In this document: one piece after another, positions 9,319-17,725 of the stretch | Layout: every line of letters begins with the position of its first letter | Position numbering within the stretch: position 1 is the stretch's first letter | Source: Verrucomicrobiota bacterium | GTDB lineage: Bacteria; Verrucomicrobiota; Verrucomicrobiia; Limisphaerales; JAHDYP01 | DNA length: 64,000 nucleotides | NCBI GenBank assembly: GCA_023383055.1 | Contig: JAHDYP010000009.1 | Location: 1-64,000 of the forward strand | Direction: 5' to 3' | Notes under the pieces: generated by a model | What the model was told of the DNA's origin: nothing | Seen by the model: the letters and a program-made list of their open reading frames with translations, nothing else | The model's database searches: none | Program-made: the position numbers and the translations under genes

Positions 9319-10509
9319 ATGCGTCTTGAGTCAGCAGCTTTTCCACTCCGCCCGGCCTGGGCCGAAATCGACCTCGGCCGCCTGCGCCGCAACTTGCAGT
9401 TGGTCCGCCGCGATCTGCCGCCGCCGGTCGAGCTCCTCGCCGTGGTGAAGGACGATGCCTACGGTCATGGCGCGCTCGACGTGGCCCGACTGGCCCTGGC
9501 CGAAGGTGCCACCTTCCTTGGGGTCAGCACGCTCGAGGAGGCCATGAGTTTGCGGGATGCGGGCGTGACCGGGCGGATTCTGTTGCTTGGGGAGCGCCAG
9601 GAGCCCGAGCTGCCCTGGTGCGCGGCGCACGATCTGACGGTTTGCGTCAATGAGCTGAACACCGTCCGCCATTTGGCGCGGGTGGCCGCGCGGTTTGGCA
9701 AACGCGTGCCGGTGCATCTCAAGATCGACACCGGCATGAGCCGCTATGGAGTGCGCTGGGAAGAGGCGCTCCCGTTGGTCGAGTCGATCGTGTCCGAACC
9801 GGCCCTCGAACTCGAGGGGGTCATGACCCACTTCGCGCAATCGGACGAAGCGGACAAATCCTTCGCCCGGCTCCAACAGCAACGGTTCTACGAGGTGACC
9901 CGCGGCATGCAGACAAAGGGGCTCCAGGTCCGGTACCGGCATCTTTGCAACAGCGGCGGGTTCCTGGATCTGCCGGACGCGCATCACGAAATGGTGCGGG
10001 TGGGCATCCTGTTGTATGGCGTGCTCCCGTCGCTGGTCTGCCGGCGCCTCGCGGGTCTCGAACCGGTCATGTCCATCAAGGCGCGGATTGCGGCCATCCA
10101 GCAACTCAAGCCGGGCGACGTGGTGGGCTATGGGATGCGCTATACCGCGCCCGCCCGACGGCGAATCGCCGTGCTGCCCGTCGGTTACGGCGACGGCTTC
10201 CCCAGGGTGCGCAATCAGGGCGCCGCCCTCATCCACGGCCGGCGCGCGCCGATCGTAGGCGGCATTGCCATGGACGCGCTGATGGTGGATATCACGGACA
10301 TTCCGGAGGCGCGGATGTGGGATGAAGCGGTTCTCATGGGGCGCCAGGGCAACCAGGAGATCACCGTGCGCGACCTGGCGCTGCTGAAAAACTCGGTGAC
10401 CTACGACGTCATGACCGGCTGGCGGCTCCGGCTTCGGCGCAAATGCGTGAATGGCGGCCCCGAATGTTCGACGGAGAACCACCCGCAGCCGCACTCCGGA
10501 TCCCGGTAG
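9319..10509 (+). CDS. alr: Alanine racemase
   Basis: A 396-residue PLP enzyme that interconverts L- and D-alanine for peptidoglycan. The PLP lysine is K44 in AVVKDDAYGHG (the usual motif is VKADAYGHG). The second catalytic base is Y271 in VVGYGMRYTA, followed by the conserved LPVGYGDGFPR. The substrate/dimer region HLKIDTGMSRYG and the PLP-phosphate region around NSGGFLDL are also visible. The ATG at 9319 has a GAGGTGA ribosome site 7 nt upstream. Length is slightly over the usual ~370 because of a ~25-residue polar C-terminal tail. It follows the ATP-grasp gene closely and is convergent with the beta-CASP gene. Confidence 0.95.
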   Translation: MRLESAAFPLRPAWAEIDLGRLRRNLQLVRRDLPPPVELLAVVKDDAYGHGALDVARLALAEGATFLGVSTLEEAMSLRDAGVTGRILLLGERQEPELPWCAAHDLTVCVNELNTVRHLARVAARFGKRVPVHLKIDTGMSRYGVRWEEALPLVESIVSEPALELEGVMTHFAQSDEADKSFARLQQQRFYEVTRGMQTKGLQVRYRHLCNSGGFLDLPDAHHEMVRVGILLYGVLPSLVCRRLAGLEPVMSIKARIAAIQQLKPGDVVGYGMRYTAPARRRIAVLPVGYGDGFPRVRNQGAALIHGRRAPIVGGIAMDALMVDITDIPEARMWDEAVLMGRQGNQEITVRDLALLKNSVTYDVMTGWRLRLRRKCVNGGPECSTENHPQPHSGSR

Positions 10510-10545
10510 CGCAGCCGTTCAGCGACGGTTTCAGCGACCCGCAGG

Positions 10546-11940
10546 CTAACCAAGCTCGACCGCATCGCCCAGGGCAGGTTGCTCGGGGGTCAACCCGTGC
10601 CGTTCCTGGATCAGGCGGGCCAGGGTCTCACGACCCTTGGCTTCACCATGAGTCAGGAACACCCGCGGCTTCGAGGCGGCCAGCGGCGCGAACCAGTTCA
10701 TGAGGTCATCCTGACCGGCGTGGGCGCTGAAACCACCCAGCGAATGGACGCGGGCGCGGACGGCGATCTTATCGCCGAAGATCGAGACCTGCTTTGCGCC
10801 TTCGACCAGCATCCGGCCGAGCGAGCCTTCGGACTGAAAGCCGACGATGATGACCACGGTGCCTTCGCGCCAGAGGTTCTGTTTGAAATGGTGCAGGATG
10901 CGGCCGGCGGTGCACATGCCGGATCCGGCGATGATCAGGCAGGGCCCGGCCAGGTCGTTGAGCTTCATGGATTCCGCCGCGGTGGGCGTGGCCGTCACCG
11001 TGTTCAAGTCCTCGGCAAGCGGGTGTTCCTGGCGCATGGCCTGAAATTCCGCGTCGAACAGCTCGAGGTGCCCCGAGTAAATCCGGGTGGCCTCGATCGC
11101 CATCGGGCTGTCAATGAACACGGGGAACTTCGGCACCATCTGCTGGCGGAACATCATGGCCAGCAGGTAAAGCAGCAGCTGAGCGCGGCCCACCGCGAAG
11201 GCGGGCACCAAGATTTTGCCTTTGCGCTCGACCGCGTGTTTCACCAGTTCGAAGAACTCGTGGCAGGTCTCCTGGACCGGCCGGTGGTTGCGATTGCCGT
11301 AGGTGGATTCCATCACCACGACATCGGCCTGGTTGAACCCGGCGGGTTCCTTCATCAAAAGCGCGTCTTTCGGGCCCAAATCGCCGGAGAATACCAACGT
11401 GCGGCGGCCCTTGCCGTGTTCGATCCGCAGTTCGATGCTGGCCGAACCCAGCAGATGCCCGGCCTCGACGAACCGGGCCCGCATCCCCGGCGCCACTGGC
11501 ACCGGCTCATCGTACGCGACCGTCCGGAACCGGCTCATGATGGACTCGACATCGTGCGTCTCGTAAAGCGGGGCCAGCGGCGGTTCCTCGGCCCGCAGAC
11601 GCTTGCGGTTGACGCGTTCGAGGTCCTGGGCCTGAACCTTGGCCGAATCCTTGAGGATCAAGCCGGTGATTTCCCGCGTGGCCTCGGTGCCAAAGATGGG
11701 GCCGGAATACCCGGCCTTGGCCAGCAACGGTAGTCTCCCGGTGTGATCGAGATGCCCGTGGGTCACCAGCACCGCGTCCAACCCCTCAAACCCGTTATCG
11801 GATGGGGCCCGGTTCAACTCGTCGGCATCGCGGCCGCCCTGGAACATCCCGTAGTCGATCAGCACTCGCGCCTGATCCGTTTCGAGGAGGTACGCCGAGC
11901 CGGTAACCTGCCCGGCTGCGCCGTGGAATGTCAGTTTCAT
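10546..11940 (-). CDS. Beta-CASP metallo-beta-lactamase-fold RNase/hydrolase
   Basis: A 464-residue cytosolic protein of the MBL-fold, beta-CASP, RMMBL family (YSH1/CPSF-like and RNase J relatives). The zinc motif is THGHLDHTG (H61, H63, D65, H66), followed by GHLLGSASIEL, FSGDLG and MESTYGNR. The beta-CASP motifs are AFAVGRAQ, GSGMCTAGRILHH and VGFQSEGSLG, and the RMMBL end has GGFSAHAGQDDL and LTHGE. Family members process or degrade RNA; the target here is unknown. The ATG at 11938-11940 is chosen because the fold begins immediately (KLTFHGAAGQVTGS); upstream in-frame codons encode low-complexity sequence. Confidence 0.88.
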   Translation of the reverse strand: MKLTFHGAAGQVTGSAYLLETDQARVLIDYGMFQGGRDADELNRAPSDNGFEGLDAVLVTHGHLDHTGRLPLLAKAGYSGPIFGTEATREITGLILKDSAKVQAQDLERVNRKRLRAEEPPLAPLYETHDVESIMSRFRTVAYDEPVPVAPGMRARFVEAGHLLGSASIELRIEHGKGRRTLVFSGDLGPKDALLMKEPAGFNQADVVVMESTYGNRNHRPVQETCHEFFELVKHAVERKGKILVPAFAVGRAQLLLYLLAMMFRQQMVPKFPVFIDSPMAIEATRIYSGHLELFDAEFQAMRQEHPLAEDLNTVTATPTAAESMKLNDLAGPCLIIAGSGMCTAGRILHHFKQNLWREGTVVIIVGFQSEGSLGRMLVEGAKQVSIFGDKIAVRARVHSLGGFSAHAGQDDLMNWFAPLAASKPRVFLTHGEAKGRETLARLIQERHGLTPEQPALGDAVELG

Positions 11941-12115
11941 AAGTTTGTCCTGACCTGGCCGCATCCGCAACTCGCCGTGCCCGGGTCCAGCGCCGGGCGG
12001 CGCCTGCGAGCCGCGCGGCAGTGTAGTACCCCCGGCCGCGACTGTCGAGGGCCACGCGTAATTCTTTGCCATCTGGCCCGTTTTATTGGAGACTGCCGCC
12101 CATCGCCAGTTGCTT

Positions 12116-13519
12116 ATGAAATCTTCCATTACCCGACGTCAATTCCTCCACCGAAACCTGGGCGCGGTCTTCGCCGCCACCGCCGCCCCCGCGCTGGTCA
12201 CTCCGGCCGTGTTTGCCCAGGATGGCGCGGCCGCCCCCAACAGCCGGATCCAGGTCGGCTGCATCGGGGTGGGCCCGCAGGGACGCGGCGTCATGAGTAA
12301 TTTCCTGGCCCAGAACGACTGTCGGGTGGTGGCCGTTTGTGACGTGGCCAAACGCAACCTGAACGAGGCGCTCAACCAGGTGAACCAGAAGTACGAAGAT
12401 CACGCCTGCGCCACCTACCATCGATACGAGGAGCTCCTCGAGCGCAAGGACATCGACGCCGTCTTGATCGCCTCACCCGATCACTGGCACGTGGGTATGT
12501 CGATCGACGCCGCCCTCGCGGGCAAAGACCTCTACCTCGAGAAACCCATGGGGCTTTCCGTCGCCGAAGATCAACTCCTGCGCAAAGCGGTGCGGAAAGA
12601 ACAACGCATCTTCCAGTTCGGCACGCAGCAACGCTCGAGCGGCCAGTTCCGCCAGGCTTGTGAACTGGTGCGCAGCGGCAAGATCGGCGCCCTGAAGAAC
12701 ATCAATGTCTGGTGCAGCGCCAGCCGTCCCGGTGGCACGACCACGCCCGCCCCGGTTCCGCCCGACCTGGATTATGAACGATGGCTCGGTCCGGCGCCGG
12801 CCAGCCCGTACACCGTGGACAAGTGCTTTGACGCCTCGATCCCCGATGCCTGGAAGACCTGGTGGTACAACTATGATTACGCGCTCGGTTTCATCGCCGG
12901 CTGGGGCGTTCACCCGCTGGACATCGCCTATTGGGGACACCCCGCGCTCATGGAGGGGCGCCTCGAACTCGACGGCCGCGGCATTATCCCCAGCCAGGGC
13001 GCCTGCAACACCGCCATTGCCTGGGACGTCCAGTTCCGCGCCGCCGATGGGGTGACGATGAACTATCGCGGCGTCCGCAACGGTTATGACCAAATCAACC
13101 CCATGAACGATCTGACCTCCTGGGAGAAAAAATACGGGAGAATTGTCGATCATGGCACGGCCTTCGAAGGTTCGGACGGCTGGATCCTGGTCGATCGCAC
13201 CCAGATCCGCACCTCACCGGAACGCCTGGTCGAGGAAAAAACCGGCGCCGTCCAGCTCCCGCGCAGCTCGAACCACGTCCGGAATTTCCTGGATGCCATT
13301 CGCAGCCGCAAACCCAGCATCTGCCCCGTCGAAGAGGCTGTCCAAGCCGATATTCTCTGTCACCTGAGCGACATCGCCGCCCGCCTCAACCGGCCGTTGA
13401 CCTGGAACCCTGAGAAGGAAAGCTTCGTCAAGGACAGTCAGGCGGATCGTTACCTGGAACTCCGATCACGTAGAAAACCATGGAAACTCAAAACCTCCGA
13501 TTGGAACCCACTCTGGTAG
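12116..13519 (+). CDS. Tat-exported Gfo/Idh/MocA family oxidoreductase
   Basis: A 467-residue NAD(P)-dependent sugar dehydrogenase-type protein. The N-terminus is a twin-arginine signal (TRRQFLHRN then a hydrophobic stretch ending VFAQD), so it is predicted to be exported folded. The Rossmann glycine motif is VGCIGVGPQGRG, and the catalytic EKP motif is intact in LYLEKPMGLSV. The family oxidises or epimerises sugars, often through 3-keto intermediates; the substrate is unknown. The start at 12116 puts the RR pair at residues 7-8. It overlaps the DUF6807 gene by 40 bp and is followed by a sugar isomerase, so the three likely form one catabolic unit. Confidence 0.88.
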   Translation: MKSSITRRQFLHRNLGAVFAATAAPALVTPAVFAQDGAAAPNSRIQVGCIGVGPQGRGVMSNFLAQNDCRVVAVCDVAKRNLNEALNQVNQKYEDHACATYHRYEELLERKDIDAVLIASPDHWHVGMSIDAALAGKDLYLEKPMGLSVAEDQLLRKAVRKEQRIFQFGTQQRSSGQFRQACELVRSGKIGALKNINVWCSASRPGGTTTPAPVPPDLDYERWLGPAPASPYTVDKCFDASIPDAWKTWWYNYDYALGFIAGWGVHPLDIAYWGHPALMEGRLELDGRGIIPSQGACNTAIAWDVQFRAADGVTMNYRGVRNGYDQINPMNDLTSWEKKYGRIVDHGTAFEGSDGWILVDRTQIRTSPERLVEEKTGAVQLPRSSNHVRNFLDAIRSRKPSICPVEEAVQADILCHLSDIAARLNRPLTWNPEKESFVKDSQADRYLELRSRRKPWKLKTSDWNPLW

Positions 13520-14484
13520 GACGCCCGCGGCGTCCCGTCGCCGGTCCCCTGCTCCTGTGGCTGACCCTGATGCTCTGGGTCGCCGCGGCGCCGGCGGTGG
13601 TGCGCGCAGCCGCCTCCGTCCGCCTGCATAGCGAGGCGCGGATGCTCGAGATCCTGCACGCTGAGCGCACGCTCCTGACCTACACGTTCGCCACCAACCA
13701 GTTCAAACCTTACGTGCGCGAACTGATCACGTTGGATGGCGTCGACCTGCTTCGCGATGCCCCCGCGGATCATCTGCATCATCACGGGCTCATGTACGCC
13801 ATCAAAGTCAACGGCATCAACTTCTGGGAGGAAGCCCCCCAGGCCGGCCGGCAGGTGCCCCAGGCCGAGTTGATCCGCGAAGTCCGGAAAGACCCCGCCG
13901 GTCGGCCCCAGGCCCGTTTCACCCAGGTCGTGCACTGGGTGGAGGCCGGGCACGCGGCCGATCCCGATACCAAGCCGTTCGCCCTGCTCGTCGAGGAACG
14001 GACGATCACGATCACCACCGATCCGGCCACCGAACAGATCCAACTCGAGTGGGAGTCCGAGTTCACCGTGGGTGCGGGAGCCCCTGAAGTGGTGCTCACC
14101 GGAAGCAGTTACCACGGCCTCGGCATCCGGTTCCGAGCGGAGTTCGATGGCGTCGCCGAACGGTACAACTCCGAGAAGCTCGCCTATCCGGATGAAGGAC
14201 GGGAGGGGGTGCTGCCGACGCGTTGGATGGCGGTGTCGCACGTGGTGGCGGGCCGCCCCTACACGCTCGTCCTGTTTAATCATCCGTCGAATCCGGGCCA
14301 GCCCCGGTTCTTCTCGATGCAGAAACCGTTCGCCTATCTCTCGGCAACCCAGGGTCTGGATGAGGCCCCGCTGAAGTACCGGACCGGCGACCGCTGGAAG
14401 CTCAGCTACCTGCTGCTCGCGTCGCCCCGACGCATGGCCGCCGAACAGCTTGACCGTCAGTATGACTTTTTCATCCGGCCGTAA
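13480..14484 (+). CDS. DUF6807 (PmoA-like) family protein
   Basis: A 334-residue secreted protein with a signal peptide (LLLWLTLMLWVAAAPAVVRA). The body matches the family formerly named methane oxygenase PmoA and now DUF6807. Recognisable features are the His cluster DHLHHHGLMYAI near residue 100, INFWEE shortly after, and the late GLGIRFRAEFDG block. Despite the old name these are not methane monooxygenase subunits; they are found with sugar-catabolism genes in Verrucomicrobiota and Planctomycetota and have no established reaction. The start overlaps the end of the preceding oxidoreductase by 40 bp in another frame, which implies tight coupling or that the true start is slightly later (for example ATG 13570). 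Confidence 0.75.
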   Translation: METQNLRLEPTLVGRPRRPVAGPLLLWLTLMLWVAAAPAVVRAAASVRLHSEARMLEILHAERTLLTYTFATNQFKPYVRELITLDGVDLLRDAPADHLHHHGLMYAIKVNGINFWEEAPQAGRQVPQAELIREVRKDPAGRPQARFTQVVHWVEAGHAADPDTKPFALLVEERTITITTDPATEQIQLEWESEFTVGAGAPEVVLTGSSYHGLGIRFRAEFDGVAERYNSEKLAYPDEGREGVLPTRWMAVSHVVAGRPYTLVLFNHPSNPGQPRFFSMQKPFAYLSATQGLDEAPLKYRTGDRWKLSYLLLASPRRMAAEQLDRQYDFFIRP

Positions 14485-14541
14485 CGCACACCACCGAAAG
14501 GGCGAGCCATGGGAGGGATGAGCGACGCAAGTCCGCGCCTG

Positions 14542-14558
14542 GTCCGCCCGCGGCGGAC
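14542..14558. repeat. Short perfect hairpin
   Basis: GTCCGCCCGCGGCGGAC has 7-bp arms around a 3-nt loop, in the 166-bp gap between the DUF6807 and isomerase genes. It is flanked by two direct copies of GGGCGAGCC. It may be part of a dispersed extragenic repeat; no T-tract follows. Confidence 0.45.
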
Positions 14559-14605
14559 TCGTCGTTCCCGGGCGAGCCGGCCCATCAACCGCAACGCCTG
14601 AATTT

Positions 14606-14647
14606 CAACGTCCAACCCGCAACCATCAACCGTCAACCATCAACCTT
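14606..14647. repeat. Heptamer tandem array, CAACCNN x6
   Basis: Six head-to-tail 7-mers (CAACGTC, CAACCCG, CAACCAT, CAACCGT, CAACCAT, CAACCTT) end 3 bp before the ATG of the isomerase gene, where a ribosome-binding site would normally lie. No Shine-Dalgarno sequence is visible in this interval. Confidence 0.8.
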
Positions 14648-14650
14648 CCC

Positions 14651-15475
14651 ATGAACCAGATCCATATTGGCATCAACCTCGAGTTTGTCCGGCACGCCGA
14701 CAAGTCCTTCGAGTGGGGCGTGCAAAAGGCCGCCGAACTTGGTTACACCCACGTCGAACCGATGGTTCACTGGGGTCGCGAACTCCTCAGCGAGGCCGGC
14801 TACTTCCACAGCGTCTCCATGCTGGACGATCCCCTGCGCATCCGCCGGGCCTGTGAGAACGCCGGAGTCAAACTCTCCGGGCTCTCCGCCCATACGCCGC
14901 TGACCAAGCCGGAGATCGGCGTCGAATACCTCAAACAAGCCATCCGCTTCGCGGCGGAGTGCGGCGCACCGGTGGTCAACACGGACGAAGGACCGAAGCA
15001 ACCCTGGACCACCGAGGCCGAGGATTTCACGCTGATGCGCTACACCCTCATGGAAGCCGCCAAGGTCGCCCAGCCCAGGAATGTGCTCATCGGCCTCGAA
15101 TGCCATCAGCAATACAGCAAGCTCCCGGAGGGACTCGACCGGATTTATGCGCTGGTGAAGAACCCCGCCATGGGCATCAACTTCGACACGGGCAACGCCT
15201 TCCTCTGCGGCCACGATCCCTACGCGTGGCTCAAGCACGTCGTCAAACGCCTCGTCCACCTCCATGCCAAGGATATCTCGGTCGAACAAGGCACATCCGA
15301 ACGCGGCAAGGTGACCGGCACGGCGGTGGGCTGCGCCTGCGGCGATGGCGTGATCGACTGGGCCAAGGTCATCAAGCTCTGTCGCCAGGCCAAGCACGAC
15401 ATCGTCCTCTCGGTCGAATGCGGGACCATCGACCAGGCCGAGCGCTCGATCCGACATCTCGAGAAACTGCTCTGA
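14651..15475 (+). CDS. Sugar phosphate isomerase/epimerase (xylose-isomerase-like TIM barrel)
   Basis: A 274-residue cytosolic TIM-barrel protein of the AP-endonuclease-2/xylose-isomerase-like superfamily. Metal-binding positions can be seen in LIGLECHQQ (Glu), GINFDTGNAFLCGHDP (Asp, His), VHLHAKDIS (His) and VLSVECG (Glu). Family members isomerise or epimerise keto-sugars, including 3-keto-glycosides; the substrate is unknown. It lies 166 bp downstream of the DUF6807 gene on the same strand and completes a putative sugar-catabolic group with the Gfo/Idh/MocA protein. The start codon is directly preceded by a heptamer repeat array rather than a normal ribosome site. The gene ends 8 bp from the convergent next gene. 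Confidence 0.85.
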   Translation: MNQIHIGINLEFVRHADKSFEWGVQKAAELGYTHVEPMVHWGRELLSEAGYFHSVSMLDDPLRIRRACENAGVKLSGLSAHTPLTKPEIGVEYLKQAIRFAAECGAPVVNTDEGPKQPWTTEAEDFTLMRYTLMEAAKVAQPRNVLIGLECHQQYSKLPEGLDRIYALVKNPAMGINFDTGNAFLCGHDPYAWLKHVVKRLVHLHAKDISVEQGTSERGKVTGTAVGCACGDGVIDWAKVIKLCRQAKHDIVLSVECGTIDQAERSIRHLEKLL

Positions 15476-15483
15476 TTACCGGT

Positions 15484-16836
15484 TTAAATTTCCTTCCAGG
15501 CACCGGGAATCGGCGCGGGATATCGGCCTTTGGCATCCGCCTGGACGGGCGCGGGGCTGTTCTGGGTCAGCGCGTCCACTCTCGGACAGAAGGTGTAATC
15601 GGAAGCCAACGCTTCCTCCCAGGTGATGGTCTTCCCTGAATGAACGGCGGCGCGGCCCATGATGGCCGCAAGGTTCGAGTAAACCGCCCGTCGGGTCTCA
15701 TTGTGCGGCTGGTTGTTGCGGATGGCCGCGAGCAACACGTCCCACTCAGCCTGCCAGGGACCGACCCGTTCCTTCTCGGGACGCCAGGTGATGTTGCCGG
15801 GGGCGATGCGCTGGTCCCGGTACATTTGCACGGTGGGGGCATGCACATTCCCGGAGAACTGCGCGGCGCACCGGGTGCCATGGGCGAACGTGGCAAAGTC
15901 CGGTTCGCACTTGGGAATGTAGCGCCCTGTCACCAGGGCCTTGGTGCCGTCGGCGAAGGTGTATTCGATCGAATAGGTGTCGAAGTTCTGGCTGCAATCG
16001 GTGCTGTCAGGCCCCCGTCCCCCGACTCCATGCGCGGTCACCGGCCAGCCGTCCTTGATCCAGCAGCATTCATCGATCTGGTGGATCATGAGCTCGATGA
16101 AGATGCCGGAGGAGGCCCAGAGGAACTGGTAGGGCTGGCGGAGCTGCCAGAGCAACTCGTTTTCCTGCCCGCCAAAGGGCCCCATGCGGTAGCCGTCGTC
16201 CATCCGATAGGCGCGGATCAGCTGGATCTCGCCCATGGCTCCGTCCCGGATCTTCTGGATCAGCGCCTGACGCGCCGAGGAATGGCGGCACATGACGCCG
16301 GCCGCGATCTTGAGGTTCTTGCTCTCAGCCAGTTCGCCGGCGCGGAGGATGCGCTTGAGCCCGCCCGGGTCGGGCGCAAAGGTTTTCTCCATGAACACAT
16401 GCACCCCTTTTTGGACCGCGTATTCGACATGGGCGGGGCGGAACGCGGCGTGGGTCGTGCAGAGCGCGACGTCGCCCGGACGCAGGCAATCGATCGCCTT
16501 GCGATAGGCATCGAAGCCGACGAACTGCCGGTCCCGCGGCACGTCGATCTTCTTTCCATACTGCTGGGTGAGATTGGCGTGCGAATTCGCCAGCCGCTCC
16601 GGGAAGATGTCCGCCATGGCGATGAGTTGCACCGGACCCCCGGGAGACTCGAGCGCGTTGGCCACCGCGCCGCTGCCCCGGCCGCCGCAGCCGACGATGG
16701 CGAGCCGGATGGTGTTGTCCTCCGCGGCATGCACGTGAGGCAACGCCATTCCAGCCAGGGCTGAGCCAGCGGCGAATCGGCTGGCACTTTTCAGAAAGTC
16801 GCGACGCGAGGTGGGAGCCAATGGGGTGTCGTTCAT
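15484..16836 (-). CDS. Tat-exported Gfo/Idh/MocA family oxidoreductase with EKT variant motif
   Basis: A 450-residue protein with a Tat signal (TSRRDFLKSASR, then AAGSALAGMALPHVHA). The Rossmann motif is LAIVGCGGRGSG. The usual EKP catalytic motif reads MEKTFAPDPGG, that is EKT. The catalytic lysine is retained while the proline is replaced. The C-terminal half is the normal Gfo/Idh/MocA beta-sheet domain. The ATG at 16836 has GAAGGA about 8 nt upstream. It is the last gene of a minus-strand run (beta-propeller, Gfo, HEAT, this gene). Substrate unknown; sugar oxidation or hydrolysis through keto-sugars is the family expectation. Confidence 0.88.
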   Translation of the reverse strand: MNDTPLAPTSRRDFLKSASRFAAGSALAGMALPHVHAAEDNTIRLAIVGCGGRGSGAVANALESPGGPVQLIAMADIFPERLANSHANLTQQYGKKIDVPRDRQFVGFDAYRKAIDCLRPGDVALCTTHAAFRPAHVEYAVQKGVHVFMEKTFAPDPGGLKRILRAGELAESKNLKIAAGVMCRHSSARQALIQKIRDGAMGEIQLIRAYRMDDGYRMGPFGGQENELLWQLRQPYQFLWASSGIFIELMIHQIDECCWIKDGWPVTAHGVGGRGPDSTDCSQNFDTYSIEYTFADGTKALVTGRYIPKCEPDFATFAHGTRCAAQFSGNVHAPTVQMYRDQRIAPGNITWRPEKERVGPWQAEWDVLLAAIRNNQPHNETRRAVYSNLAAIMGRAAVHSGKTITWEEALASDYTFCPRVDALTQNSPAPVQADAKGRYPAPIPGAWKEI

Positions 16837-16973
16837 ACCGGCATCCTTCAAACCCGGACGAACTTGTGTCAACCGAGAAAACGCACGCGCCGCGGTTCCG
16901 CGACGTGTGCCCGCCAATGGCGCGCCAGGATCAACGGGTTTCGAAGCGCGCGTTGGTGCAGGAAACAGCCGGG

Positions 16974-17702
16974 CTATGAAGAGACCGATTCCAACCCTTG
17001 CCGCGCCGCCCGAACCACGACCTCCGGCCAGCCGGATTCCGTCAAGGTCCGGTAGATCGCCTTTGCATCCGATGGGTGACCGGTCTTGAGCAGCCCTGCC
17101 GCGCAGTCGAGAGCCGCCTGACCGATCGCCAGGCGGAGTTCCGGCCGCGGTTGATCCAGCAGACGCCGGAACGCTTCCGCCGCTCGCAAACTGCCGAGGG
17201 TCCCCAGCGCCCCCGCCGCCGCGGCGGCCACGGCGACGTCCGTGTCCTTCGACAAACGGGCGAGGACAGGCACGTTCTCCGGATCCGCCTGCCGGCCCAG
17301 GGCGTGGATCACGCCGATCCTGCTCGAACCATCGAGCTTCGGCAGCGCGCGACGCAACGCGCCCGAAACCTCCACCGCCGGCAGAACCTCAAGCGTGCGG
17401 CGGGCGATGTCGCCCAGGGCCGGATCCGTCAGAAGTCGCGCCAGAACCGGAACGGCGGCCGAAGAACCGATGAACCGCAGCTTGTCGCAGATGTAATAGC
17501 CGGCTTCGACGGAAGGCGCGCCCGACAATTGGCTCAACAGCCGTTGTTCGAGCGTGGCGCGCAACGGGGCGTCGTCCAGCGCGTGGCCCACCGCCTCGTC
17601 GATGGGTACCAGTCCGCCCCGGCTGGAACCGGTGGCGTAGCGGGCGAGTTGAGAAAACGCTTCGTCGAGCGCTCCATTCACGGATGATGACTCGGCTTTC
17701 AT
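16974..17702 (-). CDS. HEAT-repeat protein
   Basis: A 242-residue soluble all-helical protein with HEAT/PBS-lyase-like repeats, such as AAVPVLARLLTDPALGDIAR, VIHALGRQADPENVPVLARL and AAAAAGALGTLGSLRAAEAF. These repeats form protein-binding superhelices. There is no signal peptide. The ATG at 17702 has a good GGAGA ribosome site, and the gene starts 23 bp after the stop of an upstream Gfo/Idh/MocA gene, so the two are co-transcribed. In Verrucomicrobiota such repeats often accompany exported oxidoreductases, but the role is unknown. Codons upstream of the ATG remain open only because they lie opposite the neighbouring gene. Confidence 0.82.
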   Translation of the reverse strand: MKAESSSVNGALDEAFSQLARYATGSSRGGLVPIDEAVGHALDDAPLRATLEQRLLSQLSGAPSVEAGYYICDKLRFIGSSAAVPVLARLLTDPALGDIARRTLEVLPAVEVSGALRRALPKLDGSSRIGVIHALGRQADPENVPVLARLSKDTDVAVAAAAAGALGTLGSLRAAEAFRRLLDQPRPELRLAIGQAALDCAAGLLKTGHPSDAKAIYRTLTESGWPEVVVRAARQGLESVSS

Positions 17703-17725
17703 GGCAATTCTCCAGAACGACAGTC

